Notes: generated by a model not told the origin, from the letters alone. A DNA stretch of 64,000 nucleotides from an uncultured Alphaproteobacteria bacterium (GCA_937934135.1 CALHAW010000002.1:96261-160260), one strand, 5' to 3'. Counted from the first letter of the stretch, positions 10,367-20,776 are shown. Program-made: numbers and translations.

Positions 10367-11740
10367 TTAACGATCAATCACATAGTCTGGCGCATCAATT
10401 TGGTCACTCTCACGTGGGTATGCCACGTTTAAAGTCGGTAATAGTTGGCCTTTCAGCGCAAGTAAACTATAGATTGAGAACATTTCCAAAAACTCAGAAT
10501 TGATTGTGTTTGAGCGAGAAACGAAAAGCTCGTTTTGCGCATCCAACACATCGAGCAATGTTCTACGATCCAAAGCAAATTGATCTTTATATGCACGCAC
10601 AACCTCAGAGTTCGCACTAGCTTGTGCAGAGAATTGACGGGCCTGTTCACCGGCAGAGATCATTTGCGCCCAAGTTTGGCGGACACTATCTTCAATATTT
10701 CTTGCACTTTCTGCACGTTGCTCTTTAGACACTTGATGACGATGTGCAAACTCACGAATACGAGCAACATCACCACCACCGCGGTAAAGGTTCCAGTCTG
10801 CAACAACAAGAGCAGAAGCACTTCTGTCACGTCCTTCAACACCACCTAAATCATGTCCTTGGCGTACATTTGCTTGGAAATCAATTTGTGGGTACAGCGT
10901 CGAAGCCGTGCCTTTAAATTCAGCATAAGCAACCTGAATATCAGAACCGAAAATATCAAGCGTCGGGCTTTGCGTTAGAGCAGATTTTACTTCTTCTTCA
11001 ACATTGGCTGTTAACGCAGTAACAGGAACGTTCGGAAGAATAAGATCACGTGGCTCACCACCCACTTCACGACGGAAGTTTGATTCGGCAACACGTAATG
11101 CCTGAAGAATAGTTGATTCTTGCGCTCTTGCCGAAGCAACACGCGCCTTGATCTGCTCATGGTCAGCCTGTGTTGAGCGACCCGCGCTTACACCTTCTTG
11201 GATTAAATCCATGATCGCTAAATGCTCAGCAACGTTTTGACGGCTAATATTTAGAAGTTCGCGTTGGCGAATAACTTCTAAGAAAAATTCCACAATAGAA
11301 AGACCAACAAGCTCAGACGTTTCACGAACACGGTGGGCAGACGATTGAATGCGATGTTTTTGGCGCTCATTCTCATATTTTGTTTCATAACCGTCAAACA
11401 AAAGTTGAGTCAAAGTTAAACCCGCTTCGTAACGATAAAGGCTTTCATCATCATCAGAATCAAGGCCGCCTCGTGTACCAACATCATCTGTATATTCAAC
11501 CCCTGTATCAGCGCTGAAATCGATAGAAGGAAGATAAAGCGCTTTCGCTTGCTCCAACTCTTCATCGGTTGCACGGCGTGTTGCTGCAACGACACCATAT
11601 TCTGGATTTGTCATGACACCAGCAGAAACAGCTTCTGATAAAGTCAGTTGAGAAGCTTGTTGTGCCATTACAGATTGACCGCCCATTAAGATAAACGGTG
11701 TTGCTGCTAGCATAAGAATTTTACTTTTAAATTTTGTCAT
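10367..11740 (-). CDS. TolC family outer membrane protein
   Basis: Signal peptide; TolC-like repeats (LTLSEAVSAGVMTNPEYGVV, LTLTQLLFDG, SRTNTIN region). T1SS context. Confidence 0.92.
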   Translation of the reverse strand: MTKFKSKILMLAATPFILMGGQSVMAQQASQLTLSEAVSAGVMTNPEYGVVAATRRATDEELEQAKALYLPSIDFSADTGVEYTDDVGTRGGLDSDDDESLYRYEAGLTLTQLLFDGYETKYENERQKHRIQSSAHRVRETSELVGLSIVEFFLEVIRQRELLNISRQNVAEHLAIMDLIQEGVSAGRSTQADHEQIKARVASARAQESTILQALRVAESNFRREVGGEPRDLILPNVPVTALTANVEEEVKSALTQSPTLDIFGSDIQVAYAEFKGTASTLYPQIDFQANVRQGHDLGGVEGRDRSASALVVADWNLYRGGGDVARIREFAHRHQVSKEQRAESARNIEDSVRQTWAQMISAGEQARQFSAQASANSEVVRAYKDQFALDRRTLLDVLDAQNELFVSRSNTINSEFLEMFSIYSLLALKGQLLPTLNVAYPRESDQIDAPDYVIDR

Positions 11741-11859
11741 TGGATGACCCTTTAAATAATTTATTTTTATTATTATGAAATGTATTTATACACAAATTTC
11801 TAACATTTATCTCTTTTTTTAGTGAAAAGAGCAAGTATTTATTTGGAAATAAAGAAGAA

Positions 11860-11883
11860 TCAGACGCCCAGATGGGCGCCTGA
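11860..11883 (-). terminator. Terminator-like hairpin after the giant adhesin gene
   Basis: Near-perfect inverted repeat cagacgccc-agat-gggcgcctg with a T-rich tail on the minus strand. Confidence 0.65.
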
Positions 11884-11893
11884 TTTAGAATTA

Positions 11894-14800
11894 TTATACA
11901 ATAATATTACCGTTATCGACCAAATCATCAAGTGTTTGACCTGTCACATTTTGTAATCTAGCGACTTCTCGTGCCTCAGCAGGCCCGTCTGCTCCATCCA
12001 CATCCACAGAGATAATAGTATCCCCATCTTCTGTTTCTGAGACAAAGACAAAGTCTTGGATTGCTTCCGTAACATCATTCTCACTGTCAATAAGGAGAGA
12101 AAGATCAACAGCATCGCCTTCTTCAGCGTTAAAGCCAACAATATCGGCCATCGCTTCAGCCGCCTCATTCGCCACAGCTTGGAACAAGAATGTGTCAAGC
12201 ACCCCGTCTGTCGCATAACTTGTATTATCATAGTTAAAGACCGCATCAACAACAGTACCTGTAGATCCATCTGCGAATGTAAATTCACTAATATGTGAGA
12301 TTAAATTTCCTGCAATATAGAAATCTTCTGGTAAAGACGCATTCAGGTTAATGCTAACAATGCCAATTTGAGCAAGAGTAAGCAATTCACCATCATCAGA
12401 AACACCATCTTGGTTAACATCTTGCCAAATTCTCAAATCTTCATAGACGTCATCATTGGCATCAATAACACCATCATTATTACTGTCATAGCTGGACAAG
12501 TTTTGGAAACCATCTTCAAACCCATCTGTGTCACCAAAGAGTTCTGAGCGGTCTGTAATTTGACCGTCATTATTACGATCCAAGGCCAAAAGACCATCAT
12601 CACCAGAAACCCAAGCAGTTTGTTCAGCAACACCATCAACATCAACATCAAACAAAACACCATTTTCTGTATTTGTTAACTCAATACCATCACCATCAAG
12701 GTCAAAGACAAGTGGTGTGCCATCGCCGCCATCACCGCCGCCAAAAAAGGGTGGAGGAGGAGGTGGTGGTGGAGCAGGGTTAGCCGTCACATTAATTGTG
12801 AGCTGCGCCGTATCTCTATCACCATCGTTATCTTCGATCGTATAATTAAATCTGTCGGTACCGCCGGCACGTCCACTACGAACATAAGTATATGATCCAT
12901 TTGCATTCAATGTCAGCGTTCCAAAGTTACCAACAAATGTGCCTGTTGTAACAAGACGACCTGCGCCATCTTGGCCAAACGAATCGTTGCTGAGAACATT
13001 ACCCGTTTCACGTGTTTCTGTTCTAGAAAGCGCGTCTACATCATTCCTCGCATTTGGACCATCATCACGGACATTAATTGTAATAGTACCCGTATCTGAG
13101 TCACCATCACCATCCGTAATTTCAACACCAAAGCGAAGGGCAATGTTATCATTCGCACTATTTGAATTTGGATGATCCAATTCATCAAGCTGTCTGAATG
13201 TGTAGCTGCCATCATCATTAATCTTCAAAGTGAAAATTGAACGACCACCCGCAGTACCAGTATAAGTACCGTTATTTGCGTTATACGTTACACGAACAGC
13301 CTGGCCATTCGATGTTAAAGTTGCATCAGAGGCACTAAAGACATTATTTCCAACAACGCCCTGAACAGAACCATCAGCACCCGCATCCGCCGCAACAGAA
13401 CCTGTCACTGTATCCAGACCACCTGTTTCATCAACAATGCTAGAAGCGTTACCAACAGTTGGCGCATCATCTGCAACATCAATAATAATTGTACCTGTAT
13501 CTGTGTCACCATCTTTATCTGTGATATCGACATAGAATTTAAGCCAGATTACATCATTTGGATCTGTTCCATCAGGATGATCAATCGCATCAAACTGCCT
13601 ATAACTATAAGCACCTGTTGCTGGATTAATCGTCAAAGTAAAGATTGTTTGACCATTTGCCGTACCAACATATCCAGTCGCTGTTTCAGTCACAGCAATC
13701 GGATTACCGCCAGATGATAATGTTACTGGCGATCCATCGCGTTGGAATAACGCTTGGAACAGACCATTTGGTGTAATTTCACCCGCTCCATCTTGACCAA
13801 AGTCATGCGGAACAATGCCGCTGGCCGCGATTACATTGCCAAAGCTTGTTTCATCAATAGCATTTGTAATTGAACCAATTTCTGGCCCATCATCAAGAAC
13901 ACGAATCCTCAATGTTGTGTCCGCTTTATCACCATCTGCATCTGTTGCCGTGATTCCAAAATCAAGATTGATTACGTCATTCGGATTTGTTGTGTCTGGA
14001 TGGTCAAGTTGCGCTAATTGCGTAAACTTGTACTCACCGTTATCCAAAACTTCCAATGTGAAAACAGGGCCGCTAGCAGATTCACCAATATAGGTGTTTC
14101 CTTCAACACGAACCGTCACTGGCTCACCACATGATGTCAGGTTCGGAACTGAACTTGCGAAAACATTATTCGGATCAATCGACCCTGGTGCATCATTACC
14201 AAAGTTTACATTGATTCTACCTGTTACCATGTCAAAGCCATCCGTCTCATCAACCGTTCCAACAGGAGGAGGAGCGATAATAGGTTGATCATCTTGAGGG
14301 ATTGCCTTGAAGCTAATCTCTGCCGTGTCTCTATCACCATCAAAATCTTCAAGAACATATGTGAACTCATCCACGCCATCAGGATCATTGCTGTTGGCTG
14401 TGTAAGAATATGTTCCATCACTATTCAATGTGAATGTACCGAATTGGCCGTCGATTGACGCGCTGCCACCATCGGGAACAGCAACAACCGTATTACCAAA
14501 ACGCACCTCAACGATTGTGTTTGGTGTATCTTCACCAAATTCATCATTTGTTGTTACATCACCAGTAACCGTTTGACCTTCATTAACATTGGTTTGGCCA
14601 TCATCACGTGCAACAGGGGCATCATCATGCACAAGCACCGTAAATGTACCTTCTGCGGTATCACCATCTGCATCCAAAACCTTGATACCAAAATCAAGCG
14701 AGATAACGTCATTCGGATCTGTTGAATCTGCGTGGTCTAAAGGCTCAAACAATCTAAAGTCATATGTGCCTTGTGCATTAATGGTAACAGTAAAGACGGT

Positions 14801-17800
14801 CACGCTACCTGCCATACCTGTGTATGTATTGCCATTAAGCGTTACTACAACTGGCACACCGCCAGAAGTAAGCGCGCCACCCGCAAGCGACCCACTAGGA
14901 GCAAAGCTTGTAACATCTGTTGGCATAACCATACCAGAACCATCAGGACCAAAATTAACATCCAAATCACCCGTCATAACAACAGGACCTGGCGTTAGAT
15001 TTGTTTCATCAACGGCAATATCTTGATCAACAGCTACAGGGTCACCATCAGGCGTCACTGTAATATTAAGTGTTGCTGTATCACTGTCACCGTCTTTATC
15101 CGTCAATGTATATTCGAATGAATCCACACCATCTGGGTTAAAGTCATTTGCCTGATATGAATATGTTCCATCACTGTTGATAGTCAAAACACCATAGTCA
15201 CCTGTGATTGTTTCAGAACCATTTGCAGGAACTGGGAAATCTACTCCGTTGAAACGCACATTTGTTACTGTGTTATCACCAGTATTAATACCATCTTGGC
15301 TTAATTCATCATTGGCAAGAAGGTCACCTGTAATCAGTTGATCTTCTTCTGCACTATTAATATCATCAACGGCAACTGGACCATCATCTGCGATGTTAAT
15401 AACAATCACACCATCATCTGTATCCCCATCAACGCTTTCGACAAGAATACCGAACGTGATTGAAAGAACATCATCTGGGTTTGTTGTATCAGAGTGATCA
15501 AGCGCTTCATTTTGCGTATAAGTGTAATCACCTGTTGCAGGATCAATATCCAATGTAAAGACAACAACACCATTTGCGATACCTTGATATCCAGTTGCTG
15601 TTTGTGTAATTACAACAGGGAAGCCACAATGCGATAATGGCTCAGAAGAAGATGTTTCACCGTTTGGTTTAACATCACCAAGCTCAGCGCCAAAGTTTGT
15701 GTCAATCACATCTTTGAAAACCAAAGGCCCTTGATCTAGATTTGTTTCATCAACATCACCAGAAGAATCGCCAATCGTCGGCACGTCATCTTGAACGCGA
15801 ATACGGATTTTCCCTGTATCTGTGTCCCCATCAAAATCTTCAATTTCAACGCCAAAATCTAAGTTAATGATGTCATTTGGATCTGTTGCATCTGCGTGAT
15901 CCAAAGTACCAAGAAGATCGAATTTATAAGATCCATCATCATTAATCACCATTGTGAAAATCGTTTCAGTACCCGCAACACCGGTATAAGTTCCTGTTGC
16001 CGAATCAAAAGTCACAACAACGGGAACACCACCTGATGTTAATGCGCCATTTGCCTGAGAACCGCTCGACGCAAACGTGCCTGTTGGATTAAATTCACCC
16101 GCACCATCTTCACCAAAGTTAGAAGCAACTGTACCTATAACCGTATCAGTAATATTTGTTTCATCGACCGTACCTTGTGCATCAATAACCTCTGGCCCAT
16201 CATCCGCAACACGCACACGAATAGAGCGCGCAGATTCATCACCATCAAAATCAGTCGCTTTAACGCCGAAATTTAAAGTAATTTCATCATTTGGATCCGT
16301 TCCATCTGGGTGATCTAATGGCTCATTCTGCGTATAGGTATATGTACCATCAGAATTAATTTCTAATGTGAAAATTGTTGTTGCACCCGCAACACCCGTA
16401 TAGGTATTTGTTGCTACATCAAATGTAACATCAACCGCAACGCCGCCAGATGTTAAATTTAAAACTGGGCCGTTCAAGTCTTGGCGCGCATTAAATGCAT
16501 CATTACCACAAATTTCACCCGGACCATCTTCACCGAAATCAACATCCACCTGATCGTTCAGAATAATAGGGCCTGCAGATAAATCAGTTTCATCAACACT
16601 CACTGTATCGCGCACGATAAGCGGTGCATCATCCAACACGTCAACCGTCACAACAGTTGACTGAACATCACCATCATTATCAACAGCTTCAACACCAAAG
16701 CTTAATGTAATTGAATCATTTGGATCTGCCGCATCTGCGTGATCTAAAGGAGCAAATTGTTCAAATTCATAATCACCCGTTACTGGATCAATAGTAAATG
16801 TGAAAACTGTATCTGTACCGGCAGTACCAGTATATGTGTCTGTTGCCACATCAAAAGTAACAATAACAGGAACGCCATTCGATGTCAGAACACCATTATC
16901 AACGGAACCTGTTACATCAAAGTCATTATTCCCACGCAGCACACCTGCGCCATCTTCGCCAAAATCAACAAAGATTGTACCATCTGCCATTCTTGGTAGG
17001 CCATCTGTCTCATCAACAGCTTCTGCACCACCTTCAATAACAGGCGCATCATCAAGCACATTAATTGTTACAAATCCTTCCGCAGAGTCACCATCAAAAT
17101 CAACGAGTTTCACGCCAAAATTCAGCGCGATCTGGTCGTTCGGATCTGTTGAATCCGCATGATCAAGAGGAGCAAAAATTGTGAAGTCATATTCACCCGT
17201 TGCAGAATCAATCACAACAGTGAACACAGTTAAAGCACCAGCAGAACCAGTATAGGTATTTATTGCCGCGTCAAACGTAACAACAACCGCAACACCATTC
17301 GATGTAAGCGCGCCACCGGCAACAGAACCTGTTGCGTTAAAGCTATCTGTTCCACAATATTCACCATCAACATCTTGACCTGGTGTCGCAAAAAAGCGAC
17401 CAGACACAGTTGCTGAACCAGCAATGAAATTTGTTTCGTCAACCTGTTGTGCAACCTGTGACAAAGCAACCGGCGCATCATCACGAACAATAATACGAAC
17501 AATGCCAGCTGTTTCATCACCATCTGCATCTTTTGTAACGAAATTGAAATCAAGATTAATTTGGTCATTATCATTGTTTGGATCTGCGTGATCTAAAGGA
17601 CCAAATTGTTCAAATGTGTAGCTACCATCATTTTCATCAAGCACAAAAGTAAAGATAGTTGTGCCATTTGCAGTCGCTGTATATGTGTTTGTTGCCTGAT
17701 CAAAATCAACGACAACAGGAACACCACCAGAGAAAAGTGTCGCAGCATTACCCGCTTCACTTCCACTAATAACCAAGTTACCAGTTGAACAAATTAAACC

Positions 17801-18826
17801 TGGGCCATCCGCGCCAAAATCGACAACAACCTGACCAGAAACGGCAAGATTACCTGCGACCAGATTTGTTTCATCCAATACTTCAAATGGATTAGTAAGT
17901 GCGGGAACATCATCTTGCACCACAGTATTATCCTGAGGAAGGATTGGGTTAATAGGATTAACACTAGGCGCAGTAAATTGAAGCGCCGTCGGGCCAATAG
18001 GGCCTGTATCATCGGGGGAATTAAACGGTGTTGGGCTAAAGCTACTTGCAAAACCAAAACCTGTGTTACCGCCTAAACCACCATCACCAGCTTCTGGCGC
18101 TAATTGGTTCAACGCTGTTGCGATGTCTGACCCATCGCCGCCAGCAGCAGGTTGGATGTTTGCAACTTGCGCCGCAATATCATCTACTTCGGCCGCTTCC
18201 GCAACTTCAAGAACTTCTTCTGTTGGATCGATTGTTTCTGTAAAGCCAGTCAAAAGGCTTTCGCTATCAACCGCTGTTCCATCAGCAACAGTAAGCTCAG
18301 CAGGAAGATCGCCTGCCATCACTTGTGAAAAATCATTAATAACCACTTGTGAACCGTCATTAAAAGTCAACACCATGTTGCCATTAATTACTTCCACATT
18401 TGCCGCATTCGAAGGATCAAAATCACAAATATATTTTTGACCGCCTTGAAGCGCAATTTCTTGTGTTGTGTTGGCCGCAGGCTGACCAATGCGGATTGCA
18501 TCGCCATTTATTGCCGCGCCAGCAGCAGTATCAATATTGTTTAAAGCAGAAGGAGATAGAGCAGCTGTCGTGAGGAGAGATTGATCAACCAACGTACCAT
18601 CTTCAAGGAAAAGTAAATTCCCGTTTTCAATAAGTGTTTCAAAGTTTGTAATGTTTAATGTTCCGCCATCTGCGAAAGAAATCACTAGCGACCCCGCATC
18701 ATTAAGTTGCAGCGCATCGATGTCATCTGCTGTAAAATTTAAACGTGCTGAAATGTCATCCGGTATTTGGTGACTGACAACTGTCCCTGCTTCGGGCTGT
18801 GATAGAATTACATTGTTACAAACCAT
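11894..18826 (-). CDS. Giant type I-secreted repetitive adhesin (T1SS-143-like repeats, Ig/cadherin-like units, RTX-type C-terminal secretion region), 2310 aa
   Basis: About ten repeats of the form VDETN...DFGEDGAGE...LTSGGVPVVVTFD...TYTG.AG...FT..I...GTY.F....LDH.D.TDPND.I.L.FGV...D.DGD, with three VCBS/cadherin-like units and a poly-Pro linker. C-terminus: FDLDGDGIELT...DRNNDGQITDRSELFGD and a D-rich secretion-type tail. Adjacent to TolC/ABC/HlyD genes. Confidence 0.95.
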   Translation of the reverse strand: MVCNNVILSQPEAGTVVSHQIPDDISARLNFTADDIDALQLNDAGSLVISFADGGTLNITNFETLIENGNLLFLEDGTLVDQSLLTTAALSPSALNNIDTAAGAAINGDAIRIGQPAANTTQEIALQGGQKYICDFDPSNAANVEVINGNMVLTFNDGSQVVINDFSQVMAGDLPAELTVADGTAVDSESLLTGFTETIDPTEEVLEVAEAAEVDDIAAQVANIQPAAGGDGSDIATALNQLAPEAGDGGLGGNTGFGFASSFSPTPFNSPDDTGPIGPTALQFTAPSVNPINPILPQDNTVVQDDVPALTNPFEVLDETNLVAGNLAVSGQVVVDFGADGPGLICSTGNLVISGSEAGNAATLFSGGVPVVVDFDQATNTYTATANGTTIFTFVLDENDGSYTFEQFGPLDHADPNNDNDQINLDFNFVTKDADGDETAGIVRIIVRDDAPVALSQVAQQVDETNFIAGSATVSGRFFATPGQDVDGEYCGTDSFNATGSVAGGALTSNGVAVVVTFDAAINTYTGSAGALTVFTVVIDSATGEYDFTIFAPLDHADSTDPNDQIALNFGVKLVDFDGDSAEGFVTINVLDDAPVIEGGAEAVDETDGLPRMADGTIFVDFGEDGAGVLRGNNDFDVTGSVDNGVLTSNGVPVIVTFDVATDTYTGTAGTDTVFTFTIDPVTGDYEFEQFAPLDHADAADPNDSITLSFGVEAVDNDGDVQSTVVTVDVLDDAPLIVRDTVSVDETDLSAGPIILNDQVDVDFGEDGPGEICGNDAFNARQDLNGPVLNLTSGGVAVDVTFDVATNTYTGVAGATTIFTLEINSDGTYTYTQNEPLDHPDGTDPNDEITLNFGVKATDFDGDESARSIRVRVADDGPEVIDAQGTVDETNITDTVIGTVASNFGEDGAGEFNPTGTFASSGSQANGALTSGGVPVVVTFDSATGTYTGVAGTETIFTMVINDDGSYKFDLLGTLDHADATDPNDIINLDFGVEIEDFDGDTDTGKIRIRVQDDVPTIGDSSGDVDETNLDQGPLVFKDVIDTNFGAELGDVKPNGETSSSEPLSHCGFPVVITQTATGYQGIANGVVVFTLDIDPATGDYTYTQNEALDHSDTTNPDDVLSITFGILVESVDGDTDDGVIVINIADDGPVAVDDINSAEEDQLITGDLLANDELSQDGINTGDNTVTNVRFNGVDFPVPANGSETITGDYGVLTINSDGTYSYQANDFNPDGVDSFEYTLTDKDGDSDTATLNITVTPDGDPVAVDQDIAVDETNLTPGPVVMTGDLDVNFGPDGSGMVMPTDVTSFAPSGSLAGGALTSGGVPVVVTLNGNTYTGMAGSVTVFTVTINAQGTYDFRLFEPLDHADSTDPNDVISLDFGIKVLDADGDTAEGTFTVLVHDDAPVARDDGQTNVNEGQTVTGDVTTNDEFGEDTPNTIVEVRFGNTVVAVPDGGSASIDGQFGTFTLNSDGTYSYTANSNDPDGVDEFTYVLEDFDGDRDTAEISFKAIPQDDQPIIAPPPVGTVDETDGFDMVTGRINVNFGNDAPGSIDPNNVFASSVPNLTSCGEPVTVRVEGNTYIGESASGPVFTLEVLDNGEYKFTQLAQLDHPDTTNPNDVINLDFGITATDADGDKADTTLRIRVLDDGPEIGSITNAIDETSFGNVIAASGIVPHDFGQDGAGEITPNGLFQALFQRDGSPVTLSSGGNPIAVTETATGYVGTANGQTIFTLTINPATGAYSYRQFDAIDHPDGTDPNDVIWLKFYVDITDKDGDTDTGTIIIDVADDAPTVGNASSIVDETGGLDTVTGSVAADAGADGSVQGVVGNNVFSASDATLTSNGQAVRVTYNANNGTYTGTAGGRSIFTLKINDDGSYTFRQLDELDHPNSNSANDNIALRFGVEITDGDGDSDTGTITINVRDDGPNARNDVDALSRTETRETGNVLSNDSFGQDGAGRLVTTGTFVGNFGTLTLNANGSYTYVRSGRAGGTDRFNYTIEDNDGDRDTAQLTINVTANPAPPPPPPPPFFGGGDGGDGTPLVFDLDGDGIELTNTENGVLFDVDVDGVAEQTAWVSGDDGLLALDRNNDGQITDRSELFGDTDGFEDGFQNLSSYDSNNDGVIDANDDVYEDLRIWQDVNQDGVSDDGELLTLAQIGIVSINLNASLPEDFYIAGNLISHISEFTFADGSTGTVVDAVFNYDNTSYATDGVLDTFLFQAVANEAAEAMADIVGFNAEEGDAVDLSLLIDSENDVTEAIQDFVFVSETEDGDTIISVDVDGADGPAEAREVARLQNVTGQTLDDLVDNGNIIV
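12785..17890 (-). repeat. Intragenic tandem repeat array encoding about ten T1SS-143-like and three Ig/cadherin-like units
   Basis: Ten (V/I/L)DET motifs and three (AEEDQLITGDLLANDE / VNEGQTVTGDVTTNDEFGED / RTETRETGNVLSNDSFGQD) units read from the translation. Confidence 0.9.
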
Positions 18827-18926
18827 TGGATATCTCCTCTTTCCAATTAATATTACAAAAAATAAGTACGCCCTTTTCGTGAATGTCCTATAATCTACAG
18901 ATATTCACAAATAATGCTATGGGAAA

Positions 18927-18941
18927 TTAACGTTTCCTTAA
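18927..18941. promoter_or_regulatory. Candidate CtrA-like box TTAA-N7-TTAA upstream of the adhesin gene
   Basis: Exact TTAACGTTTCCTTAA about 100 bp upstream of the adhesin start. Confidence 0.4.
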
Positions 18942-19102
18942 AGATTTGTCAATGATTATGTTAAACTTTCTTGACGTTTCTGACTTACCATATTGAACTT
19001 ACTCGATTATTTTATGAGATTCAGACAAACAAAATCAAATAAAACGCTCAAATCTATATGGAATATGGCCTGAAATTAGTTTAAATATACTTAACGCAAT
19101 AG

Positions 19103-19148
19103 AAAAAACGGGCTTTCTGCTCTCTATATTAAGCAAAAAACCCGTTTT
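19103..19148 (-). terminator. Candidate terminator downstream of serA
   Basis: Inverted repeat aaaacggg ... cccgtttt with U-rich 3' flank on the minus strand; large loop. Confidence 0.5.
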
Positions 19149-19186
19149 ATTTGCGATAATACTGTGATTTGAAGGCTTTAGCGGTC

Positions 19187-20776
19187 TTAAAAATTCATCT
19201 TCTTTGCCATTGTGATCTGTTCAAGGCTGGAAATTTCGTCCAATAAATCCTCTGTAAGCGGGGCATCAAGTGACAAAAGGCAGATCGCCGAATCGCCTTT
19301 AGGCGTCCTTCCAAGGTGGAAATTAGCAATATTCTGCCCGGCATTCCCCAAAATACTACCCACCTGACCGATCATGCCCGGCTTATCATTATTGCGGATG
19401 AACAGCATATTCTCACTTAAACCTGCTTCGATACGCACGCCTTCAATATCGACTATGCGTGGTTCTTTCCCTGTAAATAACGTGCCTGAAACAGAACGGC
19501 TGCGCGCTTCTGTTTCTACATTCACCACAATAACACTCCGCCAATCTTTGGATGATCCGCTTTTTGTTTCAGAAAACTTAATACCACGACTTTCCGCAAG
19601 ACTCATCACATTGACCATATTCACGGTTTCAAGCTGTGTTTTTAAAAGCGCTGCCATCAACATTTGTGTGATCGGTTTTGTGTTCACATCTGTGACCGTA
19701 CCAACATATTCAATATTGACGGCCTTAATCGCATGCTCAGTAATCTGCCCCGCAAAACTACCAAGCTGCTCTGCCAGTTTCATATACGGCTTTAAGCGCG
19801 GGGCATCATCCGCAGAGATAGAAGGCATGTTCAGCGCATTGGTAACCGCGCCATTGGTTAAGTAATCCGCCATTTGTTCTGCGACTTGAATGGCAACATT
19901 AACTTGTGCCTCGGTTGTTGCTGCCCCTAAATGCGGGGTACAAACAACATTTGGATGACCAAATAAAATATTTTCTTTTGCTGGTTCTTCCTCAAACACA
20001 TCAAGCGCCGCACCTGCAACCTTACCGCTATCCAAAGCTTCTTTTAAATCGGCTTCAATAATAATGCCGCCCCGCGCACAATTAATCAGGCGCACACCAT
20101 TTTTCATTTTGGCGATTGAATCCTTATTAATAAGCCCCGCCGTTTTTTCATTCTTCGGCACATGGATCGTAATAAAATCCGCACGGGCAAATAACTCTTC
20201 CAATTCAACTTTTTCAACGCCCAATTCCATTGCACGTTCTTCTGTCAGGAAAGGATCAAAGGCCACTACATTCATTTTAAGACCAACGGCCCGGTCAGCA
20301 ACAATACCGCCAATATTACCACATCCAATTACACCCAAGGTTTTAGAAAAAAGCTCCGCCCCCATAAATTTTTTCTTTTCCCATTTTCCTGCATGGGTGG
20401 ATTCATTGGCCTGTGGAATTTGGCGCGCCATAGAAAACATCATCGCAATGGCATGCTCTGCGGTGGTGATAGAATTTCCAAACGGCGTATTCATCACAAT
20501 CACACCACTATCTGTCGCTGCCTTCACATCAATATTATCAACCCCAATACCCGCACGACCAATTACTTTAAGATTGGTAGCCGCGGCCAGAATTTCGGGA
20601 GTGACCGTTGTGCTGGATCGCATGGCAAGCCCATCATATTTTGGGATTTCGGCAATCAACTCTTCTGGTGTTAGTCCAGATTTCTCCGTAACGTCACAGC
20701 CTTTTTTGGTAAAAATTTCAGTCGCAAGGGGGTGCATTTTGTCCGCAATAAGGACTTTGGGTTTTGTATTAGACAT
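19187..20776 (-). CDS. serA: D-3-phosphoglycerate dehydrogenase (long form with C-terminal ACT domain)
   Basis: NAD-binding GVIGCGNIGGIVADRA, NCARGGIIIEADL, EEEPAKENILFGHPNVVCTPHLGAAT, ACT-like C-terminus. Confidence 0.96.
   Translation of the reverse strand: MSNTKPKVLIADKMHPLATEIFTKKGCDVTEKSGLTPEELIAEIPKYDGLAMRSSTTVTPEILAAATNLKVIGRAGIGVDNIDVKAATDSGVIVMNTPFGNSITTAEHAIAMMFSMARQIPQANESTHAGKWEKKKFMGAELFSKTLGVIGCGNIGGIVADRAVGLKMNVVAFDPFLTEERAMELGVEKVELEELFARADFITIHVPKNEKTAGLINKDSIAKMKNGVRLINCARGGIIIEADLKEALDSGKVAGAALDVFEEEPAKENILFGHPNVVCTPHLGAATTEAQVNVAIQVAEQMADYLTNGAVTNALNMPSISADDAPRLKPYMKLAEQLGSFAGQITEHAIKAVNIEYVGTVTDVNTKPITQMLMAALLKTQLETVNMVNVMSLAESRGIKFSETKSGSSKDWRSVIVVNVETEARSRSVSGTLFTGKEPRIVDIEGVRIEAGLSENMLFIRNNDKPGMIGQVGSILGNAGQNIANFHLGRTPKGDSAICLLSLDAPLTEDLLDEISSLEQITMAKKMNF

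Noticed and set aside
11944-18440. Many short ORFs on both strands inside the giant adhesin gene
   Set aside because: Low-complexity shadow ORFs of a repetitive gene; no RBS or family signature.
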